Virus record (IMG/VR): IMGVR_UViG_3300030382_004491
Span: 1 to 20,305 of that record
Reading direction: 5' to 3' (one strand)
Source: a virus
DNA: 20,305 nt
The position numbers were made by a program, and so were the translations under genes. Position 1 is the stretch's first letter. Each line of letters opens with the position of its first letter. This document shows, in pieces, positions 7,100 to 14,785 of this stretch. The notes under the pieces were generated by a model. It was not told the DNA's origin and searched no databases. It saw only the letters and a program-made list of their open reading frames with translations.

Positions 7100-7127
7100 A
7101 TCCTCTATGCTATATAGCAAATAGGAT
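7100..7127 (+). promoter_or_regulatory. Imperfect hairpin with ribosome-binding site in its arm
   Basis: ATCCT (7100-7104) can pair with AGGAT (7123-7127), enclosing the perfect palindrome TGCTATATAGCA (7108-7119). The right arm contains AGGA at 7123-7126, seven bases before ATG 7134. Its ATCCTCT left side resembles the hairpin at 4155-4177 on the other side of the oxygenase genes. There is no downstream T-run, so a terminator is unlikely. Confidence 0.35.
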
Positions 7128-7133
7128 AAAATT

Positions 7134-7517
7134 ATGTTATTTGGGGATTCAACATGGGCCGGAGCCGCATGGGCTTCGCAGGCTCTAGAAGTTACTTACA
7201 CAAGTGTTACAGTTAACGTTACTAACGTACCCATTACGCTTGGGGTTAATGATGTATCTGTTGAAATAAGTGTACTTCCTGCGGTTACTAATGTTCCTGT
7301 TACTCTTACTGTTAATGACGTAACTGTCGTTGTACAAGTAGATGTAGATGTTACAGGAGTAAGCTTGAATGTCTTTCCAAATGATGTTAGTGTGGAGGGG
7401 GATGCGAATGTTAGTGTCTCACAAGTGCCGGTAACGTTAACGGTCAATCATGGCGCCGCTTATGGGTGGACAGAAGTCGACTCTTCAAATACAACAGATT
7501 GGATTAAAGTACAATAA
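7134..7517 (+). CDS. Beta-repeat fibre-like structural protein
   Basis: A 127-residue protein made largely of Val/Thr/Asn-rich short strands. Copies of VTNVPVTLTVNDV-like sequence start at residues 29, 51, 73 and 95, an exact 22-residue period. The N-terminus (GDSTWAGAAW) and the C-terminus (YGWTEVDSSNTTDWIKVQ) flank the repeat and resemble small tail proteins of uncultured marine phages that carry related beta repeats. A fibrous or tail-surface role is inferred. ATG 7134 has AGGA seven bases upstream. The gene overlaps the collar-domain fibre gene by one base (TAATG), so the two are probably made together. Confidence 0.82.
   Translation: MLFGDSTWAGAAWASQALEVTYTSVTVNVTNVPITLGVNDVSVEISVLPAVTNVPVTLTVNDVTVVVQVDVDVTGVSLNVFPNDVSVEGDANVSVSQVPVTLTVNHGAAYGWTEVDSSNTTDWIKVQ
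7218..7454 (+). repeat. 22-residue (66-bp) tandem repeat inside the fibre gene
   Basis: Four units begin at residues 29, 51, 73 and 95 with VTNVPITLGVNDV, VTNVPVTLTVNDV, VTGVSLNVFPNDV and VSQVPVTLTVNH. The period is exact although the third unit has diverged, which points to structural constraint such as a beta-solenoid or trimeric beta-helix. Confidence 0.8.
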
Positions 7518-8737
7518 TGGCATCGTCATATACAACAAATTTAGGAATTGAATCAATAACAACAGGAGAGCAGTCAGGCTCCTGGGGTACAACCAGTAAT
7601 TATAACTGGGATATTATAGACAGAATTAGAGGCTACAAATCTATAGCCATTACAGGAACCACTCATACTTTATTAGTGCAGGCCAGTTCGCCCGTTGATG
7701 GAGCGGATCATACGGAAGATGGAAATTATCCTGTTATCAAATTTACAGGATCCTCTGGGGATCCTACCGTTACCATTAGTCCGAATACGGCTAATACATC
7801 TTATATCTTTATTAATGGGACTGGGAATACCATTACCTTTACTCAAGGATCAGGTGGAAATGTTTCATTACAAAATGGAAAAGCAGCTCAATTTTATTTT
7901 GATGGTGCAGGTTCTGGAGCGGAAGCGGTTAGAGGATTAGATAATTTAGAAATTGCTACTTTAGAATGTACAGGAAATGCTGCGGTTGATGGAACTTTAA
8001 CGGTTACTGGAGCAACAACTTTAAGTACGGTTTTAGGAGTTGCAAGTGGTGGTACAGGTTTAACCTCCTTTACTGCTGGTGATTTAATGTATGCAACAGC
8101 TTCAACTACTATTGCTAAATTAGGAATTGGAACGGCAGGCCAGTTTCTTAAAACCAATACGGGAGCTAGCGCACCCGAGTGGTCAACAGAAACAGATTTA
8201 TGTCCTGTGGGATCCATTATTATGTATGGAGCCGCAGCGGCACCAACCAATTGGTTATTATGTGATGGCTCAGCTGTGAGTCGAACAACTTATGCAGATT
8301 TATTTTCCGCGATTAGTACTTCTTATGGAAGTGGGGATGGTTCTACAACTTTTAATGTTCCTAATTTACAAGGAGTATTTCCTATAGGTTATGATGGAGG
8401 AAGTAGCTATGCTATAGCAGGGAGTGGAGGAGCAACCACTGATACTCCAACATTGAGCGGAACAAATGCAGGAACAACTTTAACTTCTGCCCAAATTCCT
8501 GCTCATACCCATGGAGGTGTGACAACTGGATGGCCTACTGGATCCTGGACCGGAGGAACGGGAGCTACTCAAACCGCTATCGATGCTTCAGGTTTAAGTG
8601 TGGCTAGTGGTTCAGTTAATTTATCTTTAGAAAATACAGGAGGAGGCAGTTCACATACACATACCTGGACTGGAACTTCATCCGCTGTAGATACAATCCC
8701 TCCTTATTTAGTTGTTAATTATATTATTAAAACTTAA
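7517..8737 (+). CDS. Tail fibre with phage tail-collar domain
   Basis: A 406-residue protein. The first ~140 residues contain a tail-protein-like opening (NLGIESITTGEQSGSWGTT) and beta-rich sequence; residues ~170-220 have the fibre motif VASGGTGLTSFTAGDLMYA. The phage tail-collar domain starts near C229 (CPVGSIIMYGAAAAPTNWLL) and includes GSTTFNVPNLQGVF. After it come two HxH pairs, H330/H332 in PAHTHGG and H380/H382 in SHTHTW, like the metal-coordinating HxH motifs of T4 gp12 and gp37 fibres. The C-terminus VVNYIIKT is typical of collar-domain fibres. A host-contact role is inferred. Translation is coupled to the preceding gene through TAATG. Confidence 0.9.
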   Translation: MASSYTTNLGIESITTGEQSGSWGTTSNYNWDIIDRIRGYKSIAITGTTHTLLVQASSPVDGADHTEDGNYPVIKFTGSSGDPTVTISPNTANTSYIFINGTGNTITFTQGSGGNVSLQNGKAAQFYFDGAGSGAEAVRGLDNLEIATLECTGNAAVDGTLTVTGATTLSTVLGVASGGTGLTSFTAGDLMYATASTTIAKLGIGTAGQFLKTNTGASAPEWSTETDLCPVGSIIMYGAAAAPTNWLLCDGSAVSRTTYADLFSAISTSYGSGDGSTTFNVPNLQGVFPIGYDGGSSYAIAGSGGATTDTPTLSGTNAGTTLTSAQIPAHTHGGVTTGWPTGSWTGGTGATQTAIDASGLSVASGSVNLSLENTGGGSSHTHTWTGTSSAVDTIPPYLVVNYIIKT

Positions 8738-8745
8738 GGAGTTTT

Positions 8746-10671
8746 ATGCCTTTAATACAGGTACCTTTCAAACCCGGAATAGATAAACAGCTCACGGAAA
8801 CGGGAGCTCAAGGACGTTGGATTGATTCGGACAATGTACGTTTTCGCTATGGACTTCCAGAAAAAATTGGAGGTTGGACTAAAGTTGTGACTAACGCATT
8901 GATTGGGGCTCCACGAGCTCAACAACCTTTCTCTTCTTTAGATTCAGAAAATTTTGATTTTATCGCTACCAATAAAAAGCAATATATTTATCAAAAAACA
9001 GATAACACAGTTAATGATGTAAGCCCGCAACGCTATGGAGCTTACGGAACCACAGCAGTGGCGAAAAGTTTAACTTCAGCTTTTGATACTAATGCGACAA
9101 CTGAGGTGACCGTGAACTGGACTGCTCATGGAGCTGGTGTAGGGGACTTTGTAACCTTTGCGTCAGTAACCGCTCCCACAGGAGTGGGTTATGTGGATGC
9201 TGATTTTGAAAAAGAATTTGAAATTCAAACGGTTGCTACTAATAGTTTTACCATTACCATGGCTACAAAGGCTACAGGAACCATTTCAGGAAACGGTTCA
9301 GCCACTGCAACTATTTCTATTGTCACTGGAGATGCAATCTCTGTGTTAGGATTTGGTTGGGGCGCAGGTCTGTGGGGACAATCTACATGGGGAACTGCAA
9401 GACCGACAACGGTGGAAGTCGATGCCGTAAACTGGACTGCGGATATGTATGGTGAAGATGTTATTGCTTGTCGTTATCAAGGGGGACTTTATATTTGGGA
9501 TACGAGTATTAATAAAGGAAGTATGCTTCCCATGATTAATCTTTTGGACTATGATCGAAGCACAGGAAATTTTAGTCGAGGGGTGAATGCGAATAAGGTT
9601 CCGACTAAAAATGGAATTTCTTTAGTTTCAACTCCAGACAGACACTTATGTGTCTTTGGAACTGAAACTACAATTGGAACTTCATCGACTTATGATCCCA
9701 TGTTGATTCGTTTTTCGGATCAAGAAACTATTACCGATTTTGTTATTACTGCTGATAACACAGCAGGGTCTCAAAGACTTTCTGACGGAACTGAAATCAG
9801 AGCCGCAGTCAGATCAAAGGGACAAATCGTTGTATTGACTGATACCTCAGCTCATTCAATGCAATTTATTGGACCACCCTACACGTTTGGCTTTCAACAA
9901 CTTGGAAGACAATGTGGAGTGGTGGGCCAGCATGCAGCGGTTGATGTCGATGGGGTTGTCTATTGGATGAATTCTGCAGGTGGATTTTTAGCTTTTGATG
10001 GAGCCGTTAAAACGCTTCCGTGTACGGTAGAGGATTATATCTTTAATGATATTCGTTTAGTCCCTGAAATTTATACAGGGGTCAATGCGGATTTTAATGA
10101 AGTGAGTTGGTATTATCCAACAGCGGACTCTAATGAAATTAATCGAGTCGTGAGTTATAATTATTTAGAAAATGTCTGGTCCGTGGGCACATTAGCTAGA
10201 ACCACGTGGGCAGATAAAGGAGCCTTTGATAAACCCTATGCAACCAGTTATGTGGTGAATGATACGAGTGCTTCCACTCCCACAGTACAAGGAGTTACAG
10301 CAGGGCGAGGATATTTATATGCTCAAGAAACAGGGAACAATGACAATGGCTCAACGATGACAGCGAGTTTAACTTCAGGAGATTTTACTTTAGATGGAGC
10401 AGGTAATGATTTACTTTCCATGTCACGATTCATTCCCGACTTTAAAGCTTTAAGCGGTGACATTGATGTTACAATTCAACTTAGAGATTATCCGGGTGAT
10501 ACTAAAGCGGGAAGTCCTTTAGGTCCGTTTACCGTGGACTCGACAACAACATTTATTAGTACTAGAGCGAGAGGAAGACAGGTCGCTTTGAAATTAAATA
10601 GTAGTGGAACCAATGACAGCTGGAGATTTGGAACCTTTAGAGCTGGGATACAACCTAGTGGGAGAAGATAA
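8746..10671 (+). CDS. Large structural protein, possible P22 gp10-like tail hub
   Basis: A 641-residue protein opening MPLIQVPFKPGIDKQLTETG and then WIDSDNVRFRYGLPEKIGGW, which I recognise from many uncultured marine phage genomes. Residues ~106-195 look like an inserted beta domain (WTAHGAGVGDFVTFASV). The middle has repeated strand motifs such as VLTDTSAHSMQFIG, GVVYWMNSAGGFLAFDG and RVVSYNYLENVWSVG, compatible with a beta-propeller; the end is a beta domain finishing GRQVALKL...WRFGTFRAGIQPSGRR. The layout recalls the P22 gp10 tail/DNA-stabilisation family (PF11134), but this is a resemblance by eye. It has the best ribosome-binding site in the window, AAGGAG at 8736-8741, four bases before the ATG, overlapping the preceding stop codon. 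Confidence 0.88.
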   Translation: MPLIQVPFKPGIDKQLTETGAQGRWIDSDNVRFRYGLPEKIGGWTKVVTNALIGAPRAQQPFSSLDSENFDFIATNKKQYIYQKTDNTVNDVSPQRYGAYGTTAVAKSLTSAFDTNATTEVTVNWTAHGAGVGDFVTFASVTAPTGVGYVDADFEKEFEIQTVATNSFTITMATKATGTISGNGSATATISIVTGDAISVLGFGWGAGLWGQSTWGTARPTTVEVDAVNWTADMYGEDVIACRYQGGLYIWDTSINKGSMLPMINLLDYDRSTGNFSRGVNANKVPTKNGISLVSTPDRHLCVFGTETTIGTSSTYDPMLIRFSDQETITDFVITADNTAGSQRLSDGTEIRAAVRSKGQIVVLTDTSAHSMQFIGPPYTFGFQQLGRQCGVVGQHAAVDVDGVVYWMNSAGGFLAFDGAVKTLPCTVEDYIFNDIRLVPEIYTGVNADFNEVSWYYPTADSNEINRVVSYNYLENVWSVGTLARTTWADKGAFDKPYATSYVVNDTSASTPTVQGVTAGRGYLYAQETGNNDNGSTMTASLTSGDFTLDGAGNDLLSMSRFIPDFKALSGDIDVTIQLRDYPGDTKAGSPLGPFTVDSTTTFISTRARGRQVALKLNSSGTNDSWRFGTFRAGIQPSGRR

Positions 10672-10841
10672 TGGCCTCCAAAATAACAGTCAGGTTTCCA
10701 AACGCCCCACAACAGTATGAACAAAGTCAACTTAATGAATTGATTCGATCTTTAGAACAAACGATATTACAACTGAACAATAGTTTTTCAAACAAGATTC
10801 CTGAGAATGAATCGGAGAGAGTGGGATGGTTCATCAGTTAA
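10671..10841 (+). CDS. 56-residue coiled-coil-like phage protein
   Basis: This short frame starts on an ATG sharing its A with the preceding TAA and ends with TAA directly before the next ATG at 10842, so it fills the gap between two solid genes exactly. It begins MASKITVRFPNAPQQYEQSQ and continues with a heptad-like stretch (LNELIRSLEQTILQLNNSF) that predicts one amphipathic helix, ending ERVGWFIS. Similar small proteins with APQQY followed by a helix occur beside this structural gene in marine phages, as I recall. The function is unknown; it may be an oligomerised accessory of the neighbouring hub protein. Confidence 0.8.
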   Translation: MASKITVRFPNAPQQYEQSQLNELIRSLEQTILQLNNSFSNKIPENESERVGWFIS

Positions 10842-11180
10842 ATGGCAAATGTTTATAAAAATATTCAAAAATTATTAGACAGCACGAGCCCAACCCAGGA
10901 AATGTATGAGGCCCCGAGTGAAACAACGGCTGTTGTAAAGACTATTAATTTATATAGTAACCATGGAAGTAGTCTAGATGTCACTGTTACTATATATGAC
11001 GCCTCTTCAACGACCACTTTTGAGTATCAAAAAGTAAGTGTAGATGCGAGCAATAGTGTGGATTTACTAACCTTTAACAATGTGTTAGTGCTAGAAGCTG
11101 GTGATAAAATTCAGCTGCAAGCCAGTCAAGCTAATGCTATAACCATGACAGCTGCTATCTTAGAAATGACAAGGACATAA
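10842..11180 (+). CDS. Small beta-rich virion protein, unknown function
   Basis: A 112-residue protein with a short N-terminal helix (ANVYKNIQKLLD) and then a beta-sandwich-like pattern: YEAPSETTAVVKTINLYSNHG, DVTVTIYDAS, FEYQKVSVDA, VLEAGDKIQLQASQ and ITMTAAILEM. Small proteins with this profile are common in marine phage tail regions. There is no signal peptide, membrane segment or cysteine. It directly abuts the 56-aa gene and is followed two bases later by the next start. A structural role is inferred from position and fold pattern only. Confidence 0.82.
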   Translation: MANVYKNIQKLLDSTSPTQEMYEAPSETTAVVKTINLYSNHGSSLDVTVTIYDASSTTTFEYQKVSVDASNSVDLLTFNNVLVLEAGDKIQLQASQANAITMTAAILEMTRT

Positions 11181-11182
11181 AA

Positions 11183-11437
11183 ATGTTGAATAAAGAGAAG
11201 AAAAACGGTAAAAGTGAAATAGGATATATGATGTATAAGGGTCAGAAGATCCCAGTGTTAAAAGCTGATCCCAAAGAAACCATATCCAATGTACGAACAG
11301 GCAAAAAATATGCTGATATGAAAGCCTTTTTGGCTGATGTCGCTGATCCTAACACTGCTACTTGCGAAAATGATTTAAGAAAAGATTTAACGGTTACCGT
11401 ACAACCAATAAGAATAGTAGGAATGACAAATAAGTAA
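11183..11437 (+). CDS. Small conserved hypothetical phage protein
   Basis: An 84-residue, charged protein beginning MLNKEKKNGKSEIGY. It contains VRTGKKYADMKAFLADVADP and then LRKDLTVTVQPIRI, a pattern I have seen in small proteins of marine phage structural operons without known function. The start is well placed: AAGGA at 11171-11175 lies seven bases upstream, inside the end of the previous gene. The stop shares one base with the next start. No enzymatic motif is visible. Confidence 0.78.
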   Translation: MLNKEKKNGKSEIGYMMYKGQKIPVLKADPKETISNVRTGKKYADMKAFLADVADPNTATCENDLRKDLTVTVQPIRIVGMTNK

Positions 11438-12789
11438 TGGGATTTTTTAGCAAAATAGTTAGAGCCGTCACCAAACCAATCAAGAAGGTTATCAAGAGTC
11501 CTTTAGGACGAGCTGCCCTCTTAGGTGGTTTAGGATATTTAGGTGGAGCTCAAGCTGGATTATGGGGCAAAGGAGCTGGCAATCCTCTTTTCGCTGGTGG
11601 AGGTAAAGGTTCGATGATGGCAAAATTATTTGGAACTGCTGCACAAGCAGGAACAGGTGGTGCAGGAGCAGGCTTGCCTTTCTTAGCAGAGAAAGGTTTT
11701 ACTGCGGCTACACCAGGAGTACTGGGTAAATTAGGTTTAACTAAAGGTGCCGGAGCCATGATGCCCACAGGTTTAGGATGGGCCGGGATCGCTGGACTAG
11801 GTGGCGCGGCCGCTGCAGCTAGCCAACCAAAGACCGAGGAGCTTGAAGGGGGATTCGATAAAGGAACAGGGCATGCAGATTACTTACAAGCCAGAAAACT
11901 TTGGGACTGGGGTGGAGAAGACCCTATGTTTGCGGCAAGCCAAGGTGGAAGAGTTAGAGCACAAGAAGGTTTATATGCGGATCAAGGGATTGCTTCTATT
12001 CAAACGGATCCTCGAGCGGATCCGGGATCGTTATCCGAGATTGATCGACCCACAGAACAAGGGGTCCTCGATTCAGGGACCACGGAACAATCTGATGATG
12101 CACGATTGATTCAATTGATCCAACAACTGGCTGCATTAGGAATTCCAATGGAACAATTAAGAGGACGAACGGAACAAGAATTAGTAGAGATGATGGTTTA
12201 TCTTTCTTCTCAAATGGGAAGTCAACAAGGTGGAAATCAAATGGCCGCCGCTCAAGGTGGAAGAGTTGGATTACGAACGGGTGGAGAGAACAGTTTATTT
12301 TTAGAAGAATCTTCTGAAGTCATGCGTGGTGGAGAAGATGGAGATTCAGTGGTGGATGAAACAGAAAATATTGAAGTGGCTTCTGCTCCAAGCCTAGAGG
12401 ATTCACGAAATGAAATGTCTTTGATGTTATTTGGAAAGCCTCTACATGAATTAACAGAAGAAGAACTTCAGATACTAGATGAGCAGGGCGCAATGCCAGC
12501 TCAATCACCCACTATGGCTAATCAAGGTGGATTGATGAGAACAGGTTATGCAATGGGCACAGAACATCCAGTCATTCCATCCAAGGATGGAAAACAATTA
12601 GACATGAGAAACACAGGAGGCTATCAGCCTCATGGTAAAGCCGAGAAGCATGATGACGTGCGAGCTTTATTAGCACAAGGAGAATTTGTTATGACGTCTG
12701 ATGCCGTTAAGGGATTAGGCGGAGGCGACCGGGAAGCTGGCGCAAAGAAAATGTATGATATGATGCACAACTTGGAGGCGATGGCGTAA
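11437..12789 (+). CDS. Putative internal virion/ejection protein with GGRV motifs
   Basis: A 450-residue protein. Residues 1-25 are strongly basic and amphipathic (FFSKIVRAVTKPIKKVIK), followed to about residue 128 by Gly/Ala-rich hydrophobic sequence that could insert in or lie on a membrane. The rest is polar. It carries QGGRVRAQEG at residue 169, QGGRVGLRTGG at 273 and QGGLMRTGYA at 363. Near the end, HDDVRALLAQGEFVMTSDAV (415-420 is GEFVMT) resembles a motif seen in marine phage virion and tape-measure proteins. I infer an ejected or core protein from its place upstream of the 1351-aa gene; no catalytic motif is seen. ATG overlaps the preceding stop by one base. Confidence 0.75.
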   Translation: MGFFSKIVRAVTKPIKKVIKSPLGRAALLGGLGYLGGAQAGLWGKGAGNPLFAGGGKGSMMAKLFGTAAQAGTGGAGAGLPFLAEKGFTAATPGVLGKLGLTKGAGAMMPTGLGWAGIAGLGGAAAAASQPKTEELEGGFDKGTGHADYLQARKLWDWGGEDPMFAASQGGRVRAQEGLYADQGIASIQTDPRADPGSLSEIDRPTEQGVLDSGTTEQSDDARLIQLIQQLAALGIPMEQLRGRTEQELVEMMVYLSSQMGSQQGGNQMAAAQGGRVGLRTGGENSLFLEESSEVMRGGEDGDSVVDETENIEVASAPSLEDSRNEMSLMLFGKPLHELTEEELQILDEQGAMPAQSPTMANQGGLMRTGYAMGTEHPVIPSKDGKQLDMRNTGGYQPHGKAEKHDDVRALLAQGEFVMTSDAVKGLGGGDREAGAKKMYDMMHNLEAMA

Positions 12790-13886
12790 TGGCTGAACTA
12801 CTATACAATGATTTACTGAGTCAATTAAGTGGCCAGGAACAGGATCAATTTCAAGGAGTATTGGGTTCTAAAGGATGGTTAGGAAATTATCAAAATAATC
12901 CTACTGCTAACATGGTTACTGGTCATGATAACTACGCTAAGTTTAAACCGATTGCTGATGCAGCAGCCCAATCCAAAACTCTTAACAAAGGTTTTTTTAA
13001 TAATTTATTTAGTATGGGTTCTGCAGATGCAGCAATGCCTACCGACGCAGAGAGAGCTGCTATTAATAACACTGGAATCATGGGAGCTTACGGCCCCAAT
13101 ATGAGAGATATTTCTGGTGAAGTGGGTGAGTATGGTAATACTTCTGGTTTTGATTTAAGCAACATGGATAATCCAGACGCAGCCATTGGACCTATCATTA
13201 ATTTTAAAGATGCTCCCATAGAAGCGAATGAAATAGCAAAAGGATTATACATGAACAATCCACGGTATGGACCTATAGACATGTGGAAAAATCAAGGAGG
13301 AGATAAGACTACAGGTTTTAATTTACCGAATTTCGGTCTTACAGGAATTTTAAAAGCTCTTGGAGGCACAAGACCCCCACAGAAGCAAGCAGCTTATGAC
13401 GCAATCATGGGTTCCCGAGATGATAAGGGATGGGGCACCTATAAAGGAAACCAATATAATATACAAGATGGCAAAATTTATTCCGAGCTTAATCCTTACG
13501 GTAAGAATTTTGACAGCCTTGCAGGAAGTGAGAGCGTGGAAGAAATGGACCAGAATAAAATAGACTGGGCTCTGGGTCGATTAGCTAAGTTTAAAGATAA
13601 AAAAGGTCTAGGAATTAGTCAAAGATTATATGATGTTTTACAACGCCGTAACCTTCTAGGTGATGGAGTAGACCAGCCACCTAAAGGACCTAGTGGATAT
13701 ACTGGACCCAAAACATACGATTTTGATCCTGGTGCGTTTCAACGATCAGGAGGTCAAAGACCAGATAAGCCCGGCGGCTTTACGGATCCAGGTAAAGGAA
13801 GTTATGGACCACATAAAGCACAAGGTGGATATATGAGATCAAGATATAACAGAGGAGGCAGAGTAGGAATACTCGCAGCATTTTAA
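12789..13886 (+). CDS. Hypothetical virion-associated protein with C-terminal GGRVG
   Basis: A 365-residue protein I do not recognise as a known family. It begins MAELLYNDLLSQLSGQEQDQ, is rich in Gly, Asn and Asp, has no membrane segment, and includes a Pro/Gly-rich linker (about residues 293-340). The extreme C-terminus is QGGYMRSRYNRGGRVGILAAF-like (residues 345-365), the same GGRVG element found in the genes on each side. It is tied to both neighbours by TAATG junctions. An internal virion role is inferred from this shared motif and the operon position only. Confidence 0.72.
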   Translation: MAELLYNDLLSQLSGQEQDQFQGVLGSKGWLGNYQNNPTANMVTGHDNYAKFKPIADAAAQSKTLNKGFFNNLFSMGSADAAMPTDAERAAINNTGIMGAYGPNMRDISGEVGEYGNTSGFDLSNMDNPDAAIGPIINFKDAPIEANEIAKGLYMNNPRYGPIDMWKNQGGDKTTGFNLPNFGLTGILKALGGTRPPQKQAAYDAIMGSRDDKGWGTYKGNQYNIQDGKIYSELNPYGKNFDSLAGSESVEEMDQNKIDWALGRLAKFKDKKGLGISQRLYDVLQRRNLLGDGVDQPPKGPSGYTGPKTYDFDPGAFQRSGGQRPDKPGGFTDPGKGSYGPHKAQGGYMRSRYNRGGRVGILAAF

Positions 13887-14785
13887 TGGCAGACATAACT
13901 AAAACACAGGCACTACCCGCACCGTTTATTGAAACGTTAGGGAAAACATTTGGCGAGCAGTTAGGAAGACTAACTCCAACTGCTATTGATACAAGTAAAT
14001 TTGCACCAACGGTAGCACCACAAATTACCGGAGGTTTTACTCAGGCAGCTCAACAAGCAGCGGCAACGCAAGCAGGATTAGGCGCTTTACAATTTGATGC
14101 AACGACGGGCGCAGTTTCAGGAATGGGAGCGGGTACCGGGATCTCAGGATACCAACCCTTTTTAGATGATGCATCGGCTTTAACAGGAACGGGAGCAGGA
14201 ACAGGAGCAGGTTCAATTGCTTCCTATCAAAGTCCTTACACAGCTGCCGTGAAGTCAGCGATGGAAACTCAAATGCTCCAAGAAAAAAACAGACAAGACA
14301 CCGCTCGAGCAGCTCAAGCCGTTGGCGCAGGAGCTTTTGGTGGAGGAAGATTCGGAGCAGAGACAGCAGTGGCTGATGCACAGTACGCACAGAATTTAGC
14401 AGCCATGCAAGCACAGATGGACATGCAGGGATTCCAACAAGCATCCGCTGCAAGACAAGCAGACTTAAGAAATTTACAGGGACTCGCTCAACTACAACCT
14501 CAATTAGCTGGCCAAGAGATCGGACAACTCGGTCAAATGGGTCAAGCAGGATTAGGTTATAGACAAGCGATCACGGATGCCGACGCACAGGCTCAGAAAC
14601 TTTCAGCTTACGAACCATATCAACGAACAGGGTTCATGGGCGAACAGTTAACAGGATTAATGGGAGGCTATCCTGGTGGATCTCGAATGCAGATCACTCC
14701 AACGGCCAGTCCTTTACAACAAGGATTGATGACCGGACTCGGAGGAGCTGCGGCTTATAAAGGTCTTTCAGGTATCTTTAAATAA
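13886..14785 (+). CDS. Ala/Gln/Gly-rich virion protein, putative ejection component
   Basis: A 299-residue protein, very rich in Ala, Gln and Gly. Residues ~110-230 form a long helical region: YQSPYTAAVKSAMETQ, then ARAAQAVGAGAFGGGRFG, then Q/A-rich helix through ANLQGL-like sequence. The SPY...GAFGG pattern is recurrent in uncultured marine phages, next to large internal virion proteins, though its function is not established. The C-terminus (QQGLMTGLGGAAAYKGLSGIF) is hydrophobic and glycine-rich, a possible membrane-interacting tail. Long Ala/Gln-rich helices are a feature of podovirus ejection proteins such as T7 gp14/gp15, which is why I suggest that role. TAATG junctions occur at both ends. 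Confidence 0.78.
   Translation: MADITKTQALPAPFIETLGKTFGEQLGRLTPTAIDTSKFAPTVAPQITGGFTQAAQQAAATQAGLGALQFDATTGAVSGMGAGTGISGYQPFLDDASALTGTGAGTGAGSIASYQSPYTAAVKSAMETQMLQEKNRQDTARAAQAVGAGAFGGGRFGAETAVADAQYAQNLAAMQAQMDMQGFQQASAARQADLRNLQGLAQLQPQLAGQEIGQLGQMGQAGLGYRQAITDADAQAQKLSAYEPYQRTGFMGEQLTGLMGGYPGGSRMQITPTASPLQQGLMTGLGGAAAYKGLSGIFK

Noticed and set aside
7108-7119. TGCTATATAGCA palindrome as an intrinsic terminator
   Set aside because: The stem would be only four to five bp, AT-rich, with no following T-run; it sits in the leader of the next gene.
7196-7447. Antisense frame of 83 residues rich in Thr and Val
   Set aside because: It is the mirror of the 66-bp repeat in the fibre gene; periodic DNA keeps it open, and nothing supports expression.
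14037-14453. 138-residue antisense frame
   Set aside because: It lies over the Ala/Gln-rich gene whose codons (GCA, CAA) give stop-poor antisense Leu/Cys sequence; no start signal or recognisable protein features.
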